DNA of 64,000 nt, taken from Batillaria attramentaria (lineage: Eukaryota > Mollusca > Gastropoda > Batillariidae). Both the position numbers and the translations under genes were made by a program. Below, piece after piece: positions 25,232-38,551 of this stretch. Location of the stretch: positions 577,001-641,000 of the forward strand of contig JACVVK020000367.1 in assembly GCA_018292915.2 (NCBI GenBank), read 5' to 3'. The notes beneath the pieces were generated by a model. That model ran no database searches. It was not told where the DNA came from and saw nothing but the letters and a program-made list of their open reading frames with translations. The stretch's first letter is position 1, and every line of letters starts with the position of its first letter.

Positions 25232-26574
25232 GGAACGTGATGGATCTTCGTACGGTGCCGTCTTCGTAAAGTTGTGATGATGAATCTTTGTGTGTGAGGA
25301 AGCTGGAGAGGGGATCGTGTTCGCTTGGTGACGGATGGTTTGTCTGATAGTTGGGTTCCCCTCTGACCACTGCAGCCGACATTAACGGATGGAGGGCAAT
25401 GACCACTGTTGTTCATCACCTTGCTGCTTGGTAAATAACTCTCTCTCTCTCTCTCTCTCCCTTTCTCTGTGCATTATGTATAGCTTATCCGAGTTCAGTG
25501 CTTGGACAGACGTGTGGCTGGAAATTGGGAGGTTTTGGTGGTGGCTGGTGACTGCTGCTCTTCGTTGAAAGACTAGGTAGTCGAGACGAGCGAAGTTGTC
25601 ATGCTGGTTTGGGAGAAGTTAGAAGGGGGAAGCAATCTGTCTTCAGCTCTGATTGCGTTTTGGTGGTGAAATGGTGAAGTTCACTCCCCTGATTCGGTTG
25701 GGAGAGGAGAGGGCGCTCTGTCTCTCCGTCTCGAGTCTCTCTCTCTTCAAGCCGTAGTGGGGTCGCACGACTATTATCCGCGGCAAGTTTGCAAACTGAT
25801 GAATTTTTTCGACGAAACTCAGTTAAACCGTCCGTTGACTGTTCAGTGCGGCCCGTCGTCGTCGTCGTCAGCATCATCATCATCATCTCTCCTCTCTCTC
25901 TCTCTCTAAAACACACACACACACACACACGTGTACTTATATAGCTGGGTCACACAGCAGATGAAATTCTGAACTTATTCTCTTTGCCTAAACCAGTGAC
26001 ACCTCTGTCCGAGAGCAGTGTCAACGAGTCAAGTTACGTATAATGCTGAATAGGTTAACATCAAGCATAAAGAAATATACGTACAGCACTGAACTACTTA
26101 CTCACCGCCGGCGGGTTTCCACAAGATCTACATCAGAAGCCTTTCACTCTGACACTCCCCGTCCGTCACTGAAGCAGTGAGGCCCAAAAACATGTTGGGA
26201 TGGCAGCCAAATTATGTTGCAGCGTCAGTGTAACCCCCCCCCCCCCCCCCACCGTCCCTCAGGCCGGTCGGTCCTGTCTTCTAGAAACCAGTTGCATAAC
26301 TCGACCAAATGCTTCTTGTGCACGTACACGTTAGATTGTGAATGCAGTGGGGAACAGTGTTGTCTGTCACTGATGGCCGACTCGAGCTAAGAATATTGTC
26401 GACAATTTAGCGAATATACATGTATATAAAACAGTTCGCGGTGGACGAGTAGGCATTGCAGGCTGTTGCATCGGGACATCTGGTTTGCATGGTTGACAAA
26501 CTTACAGGTAGGTAATATAGTTATAAAATGCGACATTTTCCGTGTCAGGAGGCACCCTCTATATACATAATTGA

Positions 26575-26578
<4 letters not shown>

Positions 26579-26652
<74 letters not shown>
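26579..26652 (+). repeat. (GT)n microsatellite
   Basis: Pure GT. Confidence 0.96.
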
Positions 26653-26654
<2 letters not shown>

Positions 26655-27126
26655 TAGAATCACATCGCTATGAAAATTGGGCTCATTCTGGCGGGGGAAA
26701 AAATCGGGAAATCGGGGGAGCAGGGAGGGGAGGGCGCGGACGATGGGTGGGGGTGGGGGTGGTGGGGTGGGATGGGCAGGGATAGATTGTAGTGGTGTCT
26801 ACGGACTGCGGTAAGTTTTCGTCATATACGTGTACGTGAATGTCTGTTGTATCGTCGGTGCACTAGACACTGGGTGCTAACGTATCGTCCCTTATCTGCT
26901 AACCCCGGAGCGGGTTTATTAAGGCACATCAAACACACACGACTTACAAGTGTAACCTCGGTGGCTCATGTTGTTGATTTATGACTACCATTTCGCCCTT
27001 TCAGATTTCAGGGATCGTTGATAGTGTGAATCGCTTCCTCTAGATTTATCACATCGGAGAAAGTGCACACGTATATCTACGTTGGAAAGTGTGTGCTTTG
27101 TTGTAAAGATTGCACGGCGTGCGTGA

Positions 27127-27984
<858 letters not shown>

Positions 27985-28320
27985 GACCCGAACTCAGAAC
28001 ACAACTACTGAAAGTCCAACGCTTTATCACGTCCCCAGTAGCGGTATTGTAAACTAATCCCTCATCCCTTTGGTTCCAGTCAAAACACTCTCAGTCTGTA
28101 CTCCTGACCTTTCATCATGGGACAACAACACCCACACCGGATCAATAGCCACCCGGTCTATGCCACCCGGTTCCCACCCGTAAAGTCTGAGTCACGTACA
28201 CTCTTTAGTTGTGAAAGATGTTGTTACAGTCAAAACCTGTACTTACCTATACAATAGTTGCCAGTTTCAGTGCCGGCGAGGGGGGTGGGGGGGGAGGGCG
28301 GTGGCGGGGGTGCTGGGGGG

Positions 28321-28455
28321 ATGGACAGTCAAACGGTAGAGCGTTGGACTTTCAATGCTCGGGCCAGATACCTGTGCTGGCCTTTTCTCGTTGCCCCGTC
28401 TCTTGTATCACCCACACGTGGCGGTAAAGAACGTTAAACACCCATCGTCTCACCC
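28321..28455 (+). mobile_element. SINE family 1, B box deleted
   Basis: Head GGTAGAGCGTTGGACTTTCA joins directly to GGGCCAGATA, losing the B-box segment. The body and tail remain, with changes. Confidence 0.7.
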
Positions 28456-28745
28456 ATCACTTTGCCAGGTCGAAGGTTTTTAATCCCGGCAGAGCCAAGG
28501 TTTGTACAGACTTTTTCCCATTGCTCTCAAACTCCCTTTCGCCGGTACAGGAAAGTTTAATCCCCGAACGGAGTCACCCCCTCACTCCCACACTCCCCCC
28601 CCCCCTCACCTGTGGAGGACACGTGAATCCATCTTGGACACGTTTTGCTTTGTCTCAGGAAGTCAGAATTGCGTACGCTGAATTAAACCATGATTATTGA
28701 CCATAAAAGAATTACCGCGGCTCACAAAGCGTGCGCAAAAAGTGA

Positions 28746-28918
28746 GGGGGGGGGGGGTAGGGGTAGGAGTTTAACGTCTTTTTCCACCATGTATATGTGA
28801 TAGCAAAGACGGGGCAATGAGAAAAGGCCAACACAAATATTTGGCCGCAACTTGGATTCGAACTCACGACCCGAGAATTGAAAGTCCAACACTCCATCGT
28901 TACGCTTCCCCGCTCCCC
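28746..28918 (-). mobile_element. SINE family 1, full length with 11-bp target duplication
   Basis: GCAAAAAGTGA flanks the copy at 28735-28745 and 28919-28929. The tail has become a G/A-rich run. Confidence 0.82.
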
Positions 28919-29332
28919 GCAAAAAGTGATGGCCTGAAATGCCCCGACTTCGTTTTCGCCACTAGAAAAAAACCACTAGCTTCCTATTTCGGACTCGGTG
29001 CATAAAATTTCGGACGTTTCACAGTGTAGGTGGCCGCAGGGGCAGTAACTCATGTTGAGGTCATCGTGTCGTGTTCAACTGGACACGGGAGTTACGCAAC
29101 ATTAGGCGTCTGCACCTGTACGCTTCACGGTTGAATAGTCTGTAGGTGTTTCGTGGCATTCCGGCGACCAGGAAACTGTCGGTGGTTTTATCCACTGTTG
29201 TGTAGTTCAAATATGTTCGTGTGCCGAGCAGTTAGTGTTTATTTGAAGTTTCATCTTCCAGCATGTCACAACTTGATCGGAGCTGGTTAGACACTTTCAC
29301 ATTTATGCTGGCTGGCGCTCCACCAACAATAT

Positions 29333-29395
29333 GTGGTGGAAAAGGACGCTAAACTCCCAAACACCCCCCCCCCTCCCACCCTCACCCCCACCCCG
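29333..29395 (+). mobile_element. SINE family 1, 3' fragment
   Basis: Only GTGGTGGAAAAGGACGCTAAA and the C-rich tail remain. Confidence 0.55.
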
Positions 29396-29599
29396 CTGCG
29401 CCAACAGAAACCTCCACGCAAGCTGAAAAGCATTGTGTACCGGCACGGCTAGGTAGGACAGCTTCGAGCCGTTGCAGTTCTTGTTCGCACGGCCAGCTGT
29501 ACTCACAGCTTGTCTTCTCTTTGCGATATTTCAAACGTTTAGGCGAACTAACAAGCGTTAAGTCTTCCGCAAACAAAGTTTGTATTCTGTGAAGGTTAA

Positions 29600-29815
29600 T
29601 AACCCTATCAGCCGTCGCGAACACTCCGGTCGTCGTGCGAGAGTCTTCTCTATATTGCCAAGCGCAACTTGAAATCGCCGTTTGGCGAGCGCTCTTTTCG
29701 TTTTATCGCACCAGCCTTTTGGAACCCTCTGCTTGCGAATATGAGAAATGTGCTTACACTGTCTGTTTTTAAGAGCAATCCTGAAACGTTCCTTTTGCAA
29801 AGCCTAAATTCCAGT
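29600..29815 (+). pseudogene. LINE RT C-terminal fragment
   Basis: One frame reads YQPSRTLRSSCESLLYIAKR then FGERSFRFIAPAFWNPLLA and LSVFKSNPETFLLQS. The 'R-F---AP--WN-LP--' plus 'FK---K--L' pattern is the conserved end of CR1/Jockey-like RT ORFs. No catalytic domain remains. Confidence 0.7.
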
Positions 29816-30017
29816 AATTTCGTTTGTAACTACTCAGTTTCATTAGTGTACATCTGTCCATCTGTGTAAAATGTGCGCAAGTGTCGGTGCGTGATCGGCG
29901 CATTGATTTTTATTCTAAAGAAAATGCGGCCTACAAATACCATTTTTCATTATTATTTATTATTAAAACGGGACCCTTTATCTATTTTAGCGAGGGAGCA
30001 CTCCTCCTTGGCTAAGG

Positions 30018-30222
30018 TCAGTTATGTGTGTTGGGACAGTGTACACTACACGCAGTTACCCACTCGACACTGGACAGTGTACACGCGGTTACCCACTCGA
30101 CACCTGAAATCCACCGGACACGGGACGAGAGCGTCAGGGGCAGCTATGTGTGTTGGGACAGTGTACACGCGGTACCCACTCGAGACCTGAAATCCACCGG
30201 ACACGGGACGAGAGCGTCAGGG
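30018..30222 (+). repeat. About 100-bp imperfect tandem duplication
   Basis: TATGTGTGTTGGGACAGTGT through GGACGAGAGCGTCAGGGGC occurs twice. The first unit has an extra internal GGACAGTGTACACGCG copy. Confidence 0.75.
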
Positions 30223-30716
30223 GCCTTATATCCTGTTGTGAATTTTCAATACACACCCACCCGCGGCCCGGCGAGAGTCACCGCCCTAATATTACACATC
30301 GTGAATGATCTTGGTTGACCGGTTACCTGACGTGGGCTGAAGGTGTGGGATCATTGAGCATTCATCCCTCTCACCTACCTGGCCTGTGGTGGTCGACAAA
30401 CGCTGTGTACTCGTGTAGTGTGGCTCAGTCAGTGCATTTCTGATGTTGGGTTGAAGACCCAGTGTACTCGTGGACACTTCAAGCGTACCTTGCTGATTTC
30501 AGGTAGGTTACTGTTGTTGCAAAGACGCTGTTCGGTTATAGTGTGTCTGTAGAAAGTGCTCAGTGGTTGAAATGCTTACTGCTTGCTCAAAAATCTACAT
30601 TCAGTTTAGGGCTTCAACCTCTATTGAATCCTTGGAACTTAGGTTCTTCTTCCTGATAGCACAGGTGGTAACCGGAGACGCCTGTATTGTCTATAACCCT
30701 CCTTTGACCAGGAAAG

Positions 30717-30768
30717 GGTGGGTGGGTGTTCAGGGGTTTAACGTCCTTTCCCACCACGTGTATGACCG
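30717..30768 (-). mobile_element. SINE family 1, 3' fragment
   Basis: GGGTGGGTGGGTGTTCAGG then GTTTAACGTCCTTTCCCACCAC is the reverse of the family 3' end. Confidence 0.6.
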
Positions 30769-31176
30769 GGAAAAGATATATGTATTGGGGAGAATACTGT
30801 TCTGCTGAAAGTGGATGGGTAATCACTCTTGATATGTGGTGGTGGGCGTTCCCTATTACGGTGTTCTGCACATAAACACAGTGTTTTTCCACGCACAGCA
30901 TGCAACTGTGCGTGCGTAGAAACAGTTTCAGGTGGGTTTCGCTGCAGCCTGAGTGCAGCTTTTCAGTGGTCAAGATCCCAGAATGTCTGCACCGTGTGCG
31001 ATCGCCATGTTACCGCATACAGACAACTTGTGGGCTGGTGACTATCAAATGATTGTGCAGTTCTGATCGGAAAGATTAACAGTGTTTCTCATATTTGCTC
31101 TTATAGTTATGAGAGTCTTGCAGATTACAAATTCCCCAGGGCGTCGGTTGGAGCTAGTGCCTGCAGTTTGTCTCTT

Positions 31177-31347
31177 GCTAAATGCCCCGTGTAATGCTAA
31201 ATGCCCCGTGTAATGCTAAATGCCCCGTGTAATGCTAAATGCCCCGTGTAATGCTAAATGCCCCGTGTAATCTTAAATGCCCCGTGTAATACTAAATGCC
31301 CCGTGTAATGCTAAATGCCCCGTGTAATGCTAAATGGTTCATGTCAT
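31177..31347 (+). repeat. 19-bp minisatellite, about eight clean units plus decayed ones
   Basis: The unit is GCTAAATGCCCCGTGTAAT; the last two units drift to GGTTCATGTCAT. Confidence 0.9.
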
Positions 31348-31430
31348 GTTAAATGGTGTTCTGGTCTCCCTCGCTGTTATCTTTCCTTGACCCACAAAGA
31401 GGTGTGCCTCCACCTTTCCACTGAAATGTA

Positions 31431-31545
31431 CACGTCACTGTCACTGTCACTGTCACTGTCACTGTCACTGTCACTGTCACCGTCACCGTCACTGTCACTG
31501 TCACTGTCACTGTCACTGTCACCGTCACTGTCACTGTCACCGTCT
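31431..31545 (+). repeat. (TCACTG)n hexamer array with TCACCG variants
   Basis: About 18 hexamers. Open frames on both strands through it are artefacts. Confidence 0.9.
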
Positions 31546-31650
31546 GGTAATGCATGCAGCAAATGTTTCTCTTTGTTCTCTTTTGCGTGTCGTGTCCCCC
31601 CCCCCCCCCCCCCGATTTGTTGTTGCACTCTCTCACTCTCTCTCTCTCTG

Positions 31651-31652
<2 letters not shown>

Positions 31653-31712
<60 letters not shown>

Positions 31713-31810
31713 CACGGTGTGTGTGTGTGGGGGGGGGGATGGGGGGAACGGGGGGGGGGGGAGGTCGCAGGGGGATGGGCTGGGGTGGGTGGGGGGGGGG
31801 GGGGTCGTGG
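31653..31810 (+). repeat. (GT)n and G-rich tract
   Basis: GT followed by several G runs of 8-12 bases, upstream of a LINE 3' end. Confidence 0.92.
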
Positions 31811-31819
31811 TGTATCAAG

Positions 31820-31880
31820 GACATACAGAGACCTTTGCGTCTATTATCTCATCCTTGGAAAATAAAGTTTCAGTCAGACA

Positions 31881-31907
<27 letters not shown>
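31820..31907 (+). repeat. LINE 3' end, same type as 8045-8108, with (TC)n
   Basis: CTCATCCTTGGAAAATAAAG TTTCAGTCAG is identical over its core to the 3' end at 8055-8090. It is followed by (TC)n. Confidence 0.6.
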
Positions 31908-31911
<4 letters not shown>

Positions 31912-32508
31912 GCTTCCCCAGATTTTTTTTTGTACTATAGTATATTTGAAGACAAGCGGAAGTTAGTGTTCACGAGGGGAGGGGGTGGAGGTACTTCCGT
32001 GGGCGCGGCGTGGGCCGCACGGGTGGCGGGAGGGACAATAGATATAGAACCTACTTTATCTCTATTGCTCACGTTCTGTACAACGATGGCCTACCCGGCG
32101 GGATTTCTCCCCACAAACCATACAGCTACTATCATGTCCCATACCTGGCATAGTCTCGCTAGGGCTCGGGTTACCAAGCTGTGTGGACACAGCATACAAT
32201 AAGTCTGACCTTTGACACTCGAGTTACCACACTGTCGGCCGACACACTACTTGAAAGTCTTAGAGATATGGACGTGCTGTGTTTGGGCTGAAATGGACAG
32301 GCGGGTGGACGCGGATTACGCCAAACAGACTATAAACACCTGTTAGACAAAACGTTGACAGCTCGTAATCTATTAGTCTATCAAGTCAGTGTGATTGTCG
32401 GTAATATTTCCACGAACACAGCATGACAGTAATTTCGTTTCTATTAAAAGGGGCAGTGTTTATGATTTGTACACTCACTGATCATTCTGAGCTGTTTTCG
32501 CTTATACG

Positions 32509-32920
32509 CACCTGCAAAGCGACGCCATCTCAAATGCTGGCATTGGGCCAGCAGGGGCGGGCGATTACATATTAGTAAAGTCGCCAATATTGACCTTGTA
32601 ATCAGACATCTTTCTAATGATCCAACGTGTAGTTGCGGGGCCACAACAGCCGGAGACAGCCGAACACTTCCTGCTCCATTGTCCTGATTGTTCTAACGCA
32701 CGTCGGCTTACATCCATACACTACATCCACAACACCCTGACATACAAACACCCCTTCGCGGTGACAGGTGTCTCTCTATCAACAGTCTGACTGGATTGAA
32801 TGGTGCTCAGCTGGACTATTCCGTTAGGGTAGCCGTCCCTTACCTCCCATAACCTCCCCACTAGGGCGGTCTTCAGTTACTCGTGTGACGGGGACGTTAA
32901 GCCCTTACTAATTACCAATC
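32509..32920 (+). pseudogene. LINE fragment with C-terminal zinc-knuckle remnant and 3' end
   Basis: From about 32640 one frame reads PETAEHFLLHCPDCSNARRL, the 'E-aeH-L--Cp----R' motif that closes many Jockey/I-type LINE ORFs. The preceding SCG half is in another frame, so there is a frameshift. The 3' part has GGGGACGTTAAGCCC, a common LINE/SINE 3' motif. The 5' portion (32509-32560) resembles part of the repeat at 52186-52410. Confidence 0.5.
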
Positions 32921-33085
32921 CCGGCAAGTAGCGAATATGCTAGCAACCCGATGAGATCAGTTTCCAGGCGTTTTCATGGGACGCCGAAATACGCAACATG
33001 TATTGAGCAACTGATGAGGACACCACATCCTACCCTGCAGGTCAAATTATACTCATACACGAGGCCTGTACTGGCACAAGACGCG

Positions 33086-33192
<107 letters not shown>

Positions 33193-33402
33193 GCACCTAC
33201 TCTGCCACAATCACCGCACTACATAATTACTTCCTCGTATACTTCAAACTAATCAGTACAATAACGTCTGACTTGTAATTTCCCGGAGTATGAACAATAC
33301 ACAATCAGCCTTGCAAAACCCGCAATGTTCTGTGCACCGGAAATCCTGTGATAGTGAGTCTACTAAGTTCCCGTCGTATTGTATCTCAACACTGGTCTCG
33401 TG

Positions 33403-33782
33403 TTAAAGGGCCATATACTTAAGGCCGATTTACCCATGGGTCGCTCAGTCGTAGGAAAGTGGCGGTTAGAGTGACCGGCCTCGGCGAGGCTTGGCTCCGC
33501 CTCTCCCGCGAGTGAAAGGTGGCTTTTTCCAGTCAGAACTTGGTCAAGCTCAATTGTATCCCCTGAAATACGTGCTTATGGGCTTTGTTGGGTCGAAATT
33601 TTGGTTGGCCTGTCTTAGTCACCGCACAAAACATCATTCTACTAAGTATGGAACACCTAGGTAATCTCTAAGAATGATGTATTTGTGCGCAATAATTGAT
33701 TGCATTATTCCAGGCACACAGTGCAGACAGAAAGTGAACAGGCCACATCTCTTTTGACATCGGTGTGAATGTGGCCCTTTAA
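33403..33782. mobile_element. MITE with TTAA target duplications (Kolobok- or piggyBac-like)
   Basis: Element 33407-33778 has ends AGGGCCATAT and ATGTGGCCCT (inverted), each flanked by TTAA. Ends starting with purine-purine-G after TTAA fit Kolobok; piggyBac is the alternative. There is no coding sequence. Confidence 0.62.
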
Positions 33783-34522
33783 AAGGGGCTGAGCGTGAGA
33801 GTATAAATTAGGATAGCGTAATCTTCGTTTGTTAGATGAAAGCTTCACACTGCAAATTAGCCCTCGGGCAGTACATTCGTGCGTCTATCTGCCTTGGCTG
33901 GATTTGGTTGTTTTTTGGTTGTTTTTTTATCAACTGTGGGTGCGGTACACGATTTCTCAGCACATTGAGTTTACACTTGAAAAGAGCATTAGCTGAATAC
34001 AGGCGACAGCTTGCTACTCTGTGAAGCTACTGGAATACAGTTTTGATTCCCGCGTGTTATCCTTTCAGGTATACATCGTGCTGTTTCTGTAAGTTTTTAT
34101 CAGTCATTGATGTGTATACTAACTGTATTCTAGCTTTCAGAATTAGTCTTGGACCAGTATATTACCACAGTGGACACGATTTTGATAATCCGACTCAAAC
34201 CGGCTTTTTTTTTTTTTTTTTTTGGCTGTTGTGGTCATCGACATTGATGGGCGAATAACTCTGTTGTTGAACTGAAATCTTCTTCTTTTTCTTTCATATC
34301 TGATGACTTCGGCATTTAGTTGTTGTTTTTTTAAATTAATTTTATTTTCATCTTTACCACTACGGCTGGGGTGAGGGCCCACGCTTGTCGCTGTTCACTC
34401 ATTACATCTGTACACAAACAAGACCGTATAATATCAAAACGGTCTCGTCTTATGACCATTTCCCTCACGGGATTCATACAGCATTCTTAGGAAACAATTT
34501 TATTTGTCTTGTTCATCTGTGG

Positions 34523-34523
<1 letters not shown>

Positions 34524-34597
<74 letters not shown>

Positions 34598-34628
34598 CGT
34601 CGTCGTCGTCGTTGATGTTGTTGTTGTT
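34524..34628 (+). repeat. (TTG)n/(TCG)n trinucleotide array upstream of INF2 exon
   Basis: About 30 TTG units then TCG. It lies 115 bases before the INF2 start codon. Confidence 0.95.
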
Positions 34629-34726
34629 TGCGTGTTTTGATCTATCTGATCGTCTGATTATTTGATTTAATCCTATCATGTCAGACAAAATCCAATCCGT
34701 TCTCATTTTGTACTGTGTGTGTGCAG

Positions 34727-34851
34727 GCGTGCGGCAGGGGGATGGCGGGGGTGTTCCGGCGAGTGTCGTCCCTGGTGGCGCGTATTGGGCGGAAAGACAG
34801 GACCCGTGCGGCGAACGACGACGAGCAGGAGAACAAACGCAAGGATAAGAA
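34727..34851 (+). CDS. INF2: INF2-like inverted formin, first coding exon
   Basis: ATG at 34742 (GGGGATGG context) reads MAGVFRRVSSLVARIGRKDR and goes on in Lys/Arg/Asp-rich sequence for 36 codons. The exon ends AA|GTGAGT, a consensus donor in phase 2. A good acceptor (GTGTGTGTGCAG, ending 34726) lies 15 bases before the ATG, so an upstream non-coding exon is likely. Joining to the acceptor at 41676 completes a Lys codon and enters the long formin exon in frame. The N-terminus is basic and amphipathic-looking, which could fit membrane contact, but I do not see a defined myristoylation motif. Assignment depends on the downstream exon. Confidence 0.6.
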
Positions 34852-34967
34852 GTGAGTTGCGCGTTTACTGTGGGTTTGTTCATGTGCGGGCTGGCATGCA
34901 TGAACAGCGTTTACAGGTCCGTTTTCGACATGCCAAAGCCCACAAATAGTTCTGAACTGTTTTGATG

Positions 34968-35008
<41 letters not shown>

Positions 35009-35184
35009 GGGGAGCCGGGATACCCGAATAGTAAAGAGTGTTGGACTCTCAATGCTCGGGTCGTGAGTTAGAATCCCGGCTGGGGCCAAATATTTGTGCT
35101 GGCCTTTTTCTCGTTGCCGCGTCTTTGATATCACCCATACGTGGTGGAAAAGGACGTTAAACTTCTAAACACCCACCCACCCAC

Positions 35185-35187
<3 letters not shown>
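35009..35187 (+). mobile_element. SINE family 1, full length, inside (CTA)n
   Basis: Head GGGGAGCCGGGATACCCGAA, B-box GAGTTAGAATCCC (one change) and complete body. Both flanks are (CTA)n. Confidence 0.8.
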
Positions 35188-35228
<41 letters not shown>

Positions 35229-35343
35229 GCAATCCCGGATGGGGCCAAATATTGTGCTGGCTTTTTCATCGTTGCTCCGTCTTTGATATCACCCGTATGT
35301 GGTGGAAAAGGACGTTAAACTCCCAAACACCCACCCACACCCA
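35229..35343 (+). mobile_element. SINE family 1, 5'-truncated, inside (CTA)n
   Basis: It starts at CAATCCCGG, keeps the body and tail, and is again bounded by (CTA)n on both sides. Confidence 0.75.
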
Positions 35344-35358
35344 CTACTGCTGCTGCTG

Positions 35359-35409
<51 letters not shown>

Positions 35410-37499
35410 ATAATAATAATAGTAAAAGTAACAACAACTGTGTGTTTTGTAGGCGCCTTACCCCAGTTTCTTGCCAAACGTCAAAAGCTTCCCGAAAGTA
35501 GTGGGACATCACTCGCGATTGAAAGCACGGCAGAATAGGCTGGTGGCGGATGAAGGCAGGCAGTGCGTGCCAGACTGACGGACCCAAGTGGGGCAAATGC
35601 ACGCTCGCCACGTGTTCTTGAGTTACAGTATGGAGTCTAAACTCCCATCTTACCTACATATCTACATTCACAGATTGTTGTGAGCCGTCTGTAACATCAC
35701 AAGACTTAGCCACCTACAGAGTTACAGCATCCCACAGCCTGGCACGGAGCCAACAGACGGCTAAACGCAAAGCGAAAAGCGGGGCGTGCGATGTATCGTG
35801 CTGCGAGCATATTTCTTTTCTGACTGTAGTAAAGCGAAACTGTTCCAAAACGTAAGTTGGCTTAGCAAAGACGGAATTAGCCCGCTTAATATTAACTGCT
35901 CAAACGTACACGCGGCGCGACAGTGCACTAAATATGACACTCACCTGTCCGTTTCACCAGATTTTTCACACGCTGATGCTCCTATATATCTATATTATAT
36001 ACGTATATAGATACGCATCTACACTTGGCGACCGTACACATTACCGGCCACCCTGCCGTGTTCAGCTCTGTGTTAGACGCGATACCGTGAAAATTTATGA
36101 AAACTGCAGCACATTTTGGGTTCGCATGTCTGTCTAGCCTGTCAGTGTCCACATGTTGCAAGTTGCAGCAAATGTAAATGTGTTCCTTAGATTGCGGTTG
36201 AACGTTTTGCTGGCTGTGTTGTGTCGTGTGACTCAGCCGTTGGTATATTACAGATTGTGGTGTTCAAAGCGGGAGTGCTGTCAAAAGCAGAGGTGGTGTT
36301 ATGGTGATGGCTGCAAATTTGTTAAAGGCACTATTGCTATTTTTACTCGGTTTTGTATGGGGAGACTTTTGTTTTGGAACAGTTGAGCCTGTGGTGAAAG
36401 AATTCAAATGCACGAAGCCTTAAAATGCCAGTATCTTCCCTATCAGCCTCAGGCACCATGGTCACTCCTAAATATGATTCAATCTAGAAAAAAATATTAC
36501 CATGCACAGACCATTCAAGGGCACGTACCTGACAGGAGTTTAAACAAGAATTGAATGTCTACTTTTCGCTCAGGCCTCACTGGAGTAAGGCCAGTCTACT
36601 TTCTGTTTAGGCCAGAAAGCCACTTCACTGATCCCCACTCACATCACCTTTGCCTCTCTTGTGCGCAAAACGTCCCAGCTTCATTGGCGGCTTGCCCCCC
36701 CCCCTTGCTACCCCCTGGCATGCACTTTGCCCTACCAAATACTAAATTCAAGCTTTTTCGTGACAACGAAATCACTACAAACTAGAACACTCGCCAAACA
36801 GGGTACCTCAAACAAACAGCGCACTTGACCTTACTGACACTCAGTTTGTGTCTTAAAGCCTTTGCGTTGGAAACAGTCTGTCTTAGAGATGAGTAGCTCT
36901 CCGAATGCAACACAATGACGTTTGATGGCCGTGCAAACATAGAAAACTCAGTTGTCTGTAAACGGCGACCGCCATGTTTCCTTCTGCTCGGACTGAGTAA
37001 GCTATAATGTCGAGTGTGTCGCAGGCTGACAATAAGCTACAGAAGGCTCCACGCGACGCGAAAATCAAGACGCCAGCTGGCGCGGGCAACCCGCTGAGTA
37101 GAAAATTCTGAATTTTTACATGTCCGCGCCTGCTGCACAACAATATATTGCATTTAGAGCTGTACTAATCATTATGGTAAAGTATTTCCAGCGTACAGGC
37201 AAAAACTCAGCTGTCCCAAAATTGGCTTTTGTGAAACCTTGTAATTTTGCCATATGAGCGAAGAGATGGCTGTAATGGACAAGAGGGGGGGGGGGGGGGA
37301 GGAGGACAGTGCAGCTTCACACGGCACAAGTGTCCGTGCATCTTTACGAGTGCGACTGATCGACCTTCGAAGGGAAACGATTAGGTGAAGTTAAGCAATG
37401 CTTTGGATCCTGAAACACGTACAGCAAGTCTATTGTTTCCGTCCCAGGCTCCGGCGCGGAAATCCTGCCGACCACTGAGGCGCGATGATAGTCGAGAGC

Positions 37500-37672
37500 A
37501 TTACTACGGGGTGTAGTCGAAAATGGACGGCAGTGTTTTCGGTGCTACTCGGCTTCGAAAGCAGCACCGCCAGTACAGAGTGTTTCCAAACAGTTCCATC
37601 GGGTGCTTCCATGCTCCAATTTGAGTAGCACCGAGTGTTTCCAACGGTCTGTCGACGTGAAAATCAGAAAGG
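37500..37672. mobile_element. Possible small TIR element
   Basis: AGTGTTTTCGGTGCTACTC near the left is inverted as GAGTAGCACCGAGTGTTTCC on the right. It lies in the INF2 intron, next to the MITE at 37747. Confidence 0.35.
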
Positions 37673-37746
37673 GGCAGTTTATCACGCAGACAACAACTTC
37701 GACTAACACATCCAGTTCTACAACGTAAAGACTGGTGCATGCTCAT

Positions 37747-38084
37747 AATGGACCACTCCACATCTGCCAATCAAAAGGGCCGAGCCCCCAGAATTCAGCC
37801 AATCGCGTCCCGCGGTATAATGAGTACATGACATGGCATGGTCTGGCAAACTGTCTTGCCAGACACTACAACAATGGAAGCACGTGTAGTTTGATATGAC
37901 TGAAACATGGAAAGAAAGCAGTAAGTCCATTGACGTCATTTCAGGAAAAAGACCATGACGTCAATGTCTTTCATCTTGAAATCACACCTTTTTCCATACA
38001 ATGACGTACAATGTTTTGCCAATACACTGCAGAGTAAAGGGGCGGGGCTTTGGCCTGGGGGCTTGCCAAGTGGAGTCGTCTATT
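37747..38084 (-). mobile_element. TIR MITE, copy 2, inside the INF2 intron
   Basis: This is the inverted copy of 9673-10027, with ends AATGGACCACTCCAC and GTGGAGTCGTCTATT. Shared inner blocks include GGGCGGGGCTTTGGCCT, TTCAAGATGAAAGACATTGACGT and the short hairpin TCTGGCAAGACAGTTTGCCAGA. Confidence 0.7.
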
Positions 38085-38551
38085 CTTTCAAACATATGGC
38101 GTTACGTAAGAGCAATCATTTGTCTAACTTTTAAAACGGACTAGCACCAGAAACACCCCCCCCCCTCCATTTTGTCTACACCCCGTGATTACCTCGACTG
38201 AGCTCACTCTTCATCGAGACATTTTAGCAGCTGGTTGACAATTTACGCGTACCTTGCGTTGGTACCTTTAAATGCACGCTGCAAGCGGCGCATAGATTTC
38301 GCTTACGCTAGTGTGGAATGCAACATTTGGTGTACCGGCTTGGCTGACTCAGTAGCTGATTGTTTCAAAATGGACAGAGAGGGATGTGCCGACGATTCTG
38401 TTCAGTCCGGAGGAAATTTTAGTATTCTGCAGTTCTTTCTGAACATATTTGAAAGGTAAGGAGATAGGAATGATTATCTTGAATGTATTGAAGAGTACGT
38501 GAGACGGAAGGCTGTTTGAAACTTTTCTTGTCATCTCTCTCTCTCTCTCTC

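Larger units (their letters stand above)
34968..35420 (+). repeat. (CTA)n array split by two SINE copies
   Basis: CTA/CTG blocks at 34968-35008, 35188-35228 and 35344-35405, separated by SINEs. Confidence 0.93.

Noticed and set aside
31177..31347. CRISPR-like direct repeats
   Set aside because: Units are contiguous without unique spacers, in animal DNA. The same holds for the arrays at 54831 and 55613.
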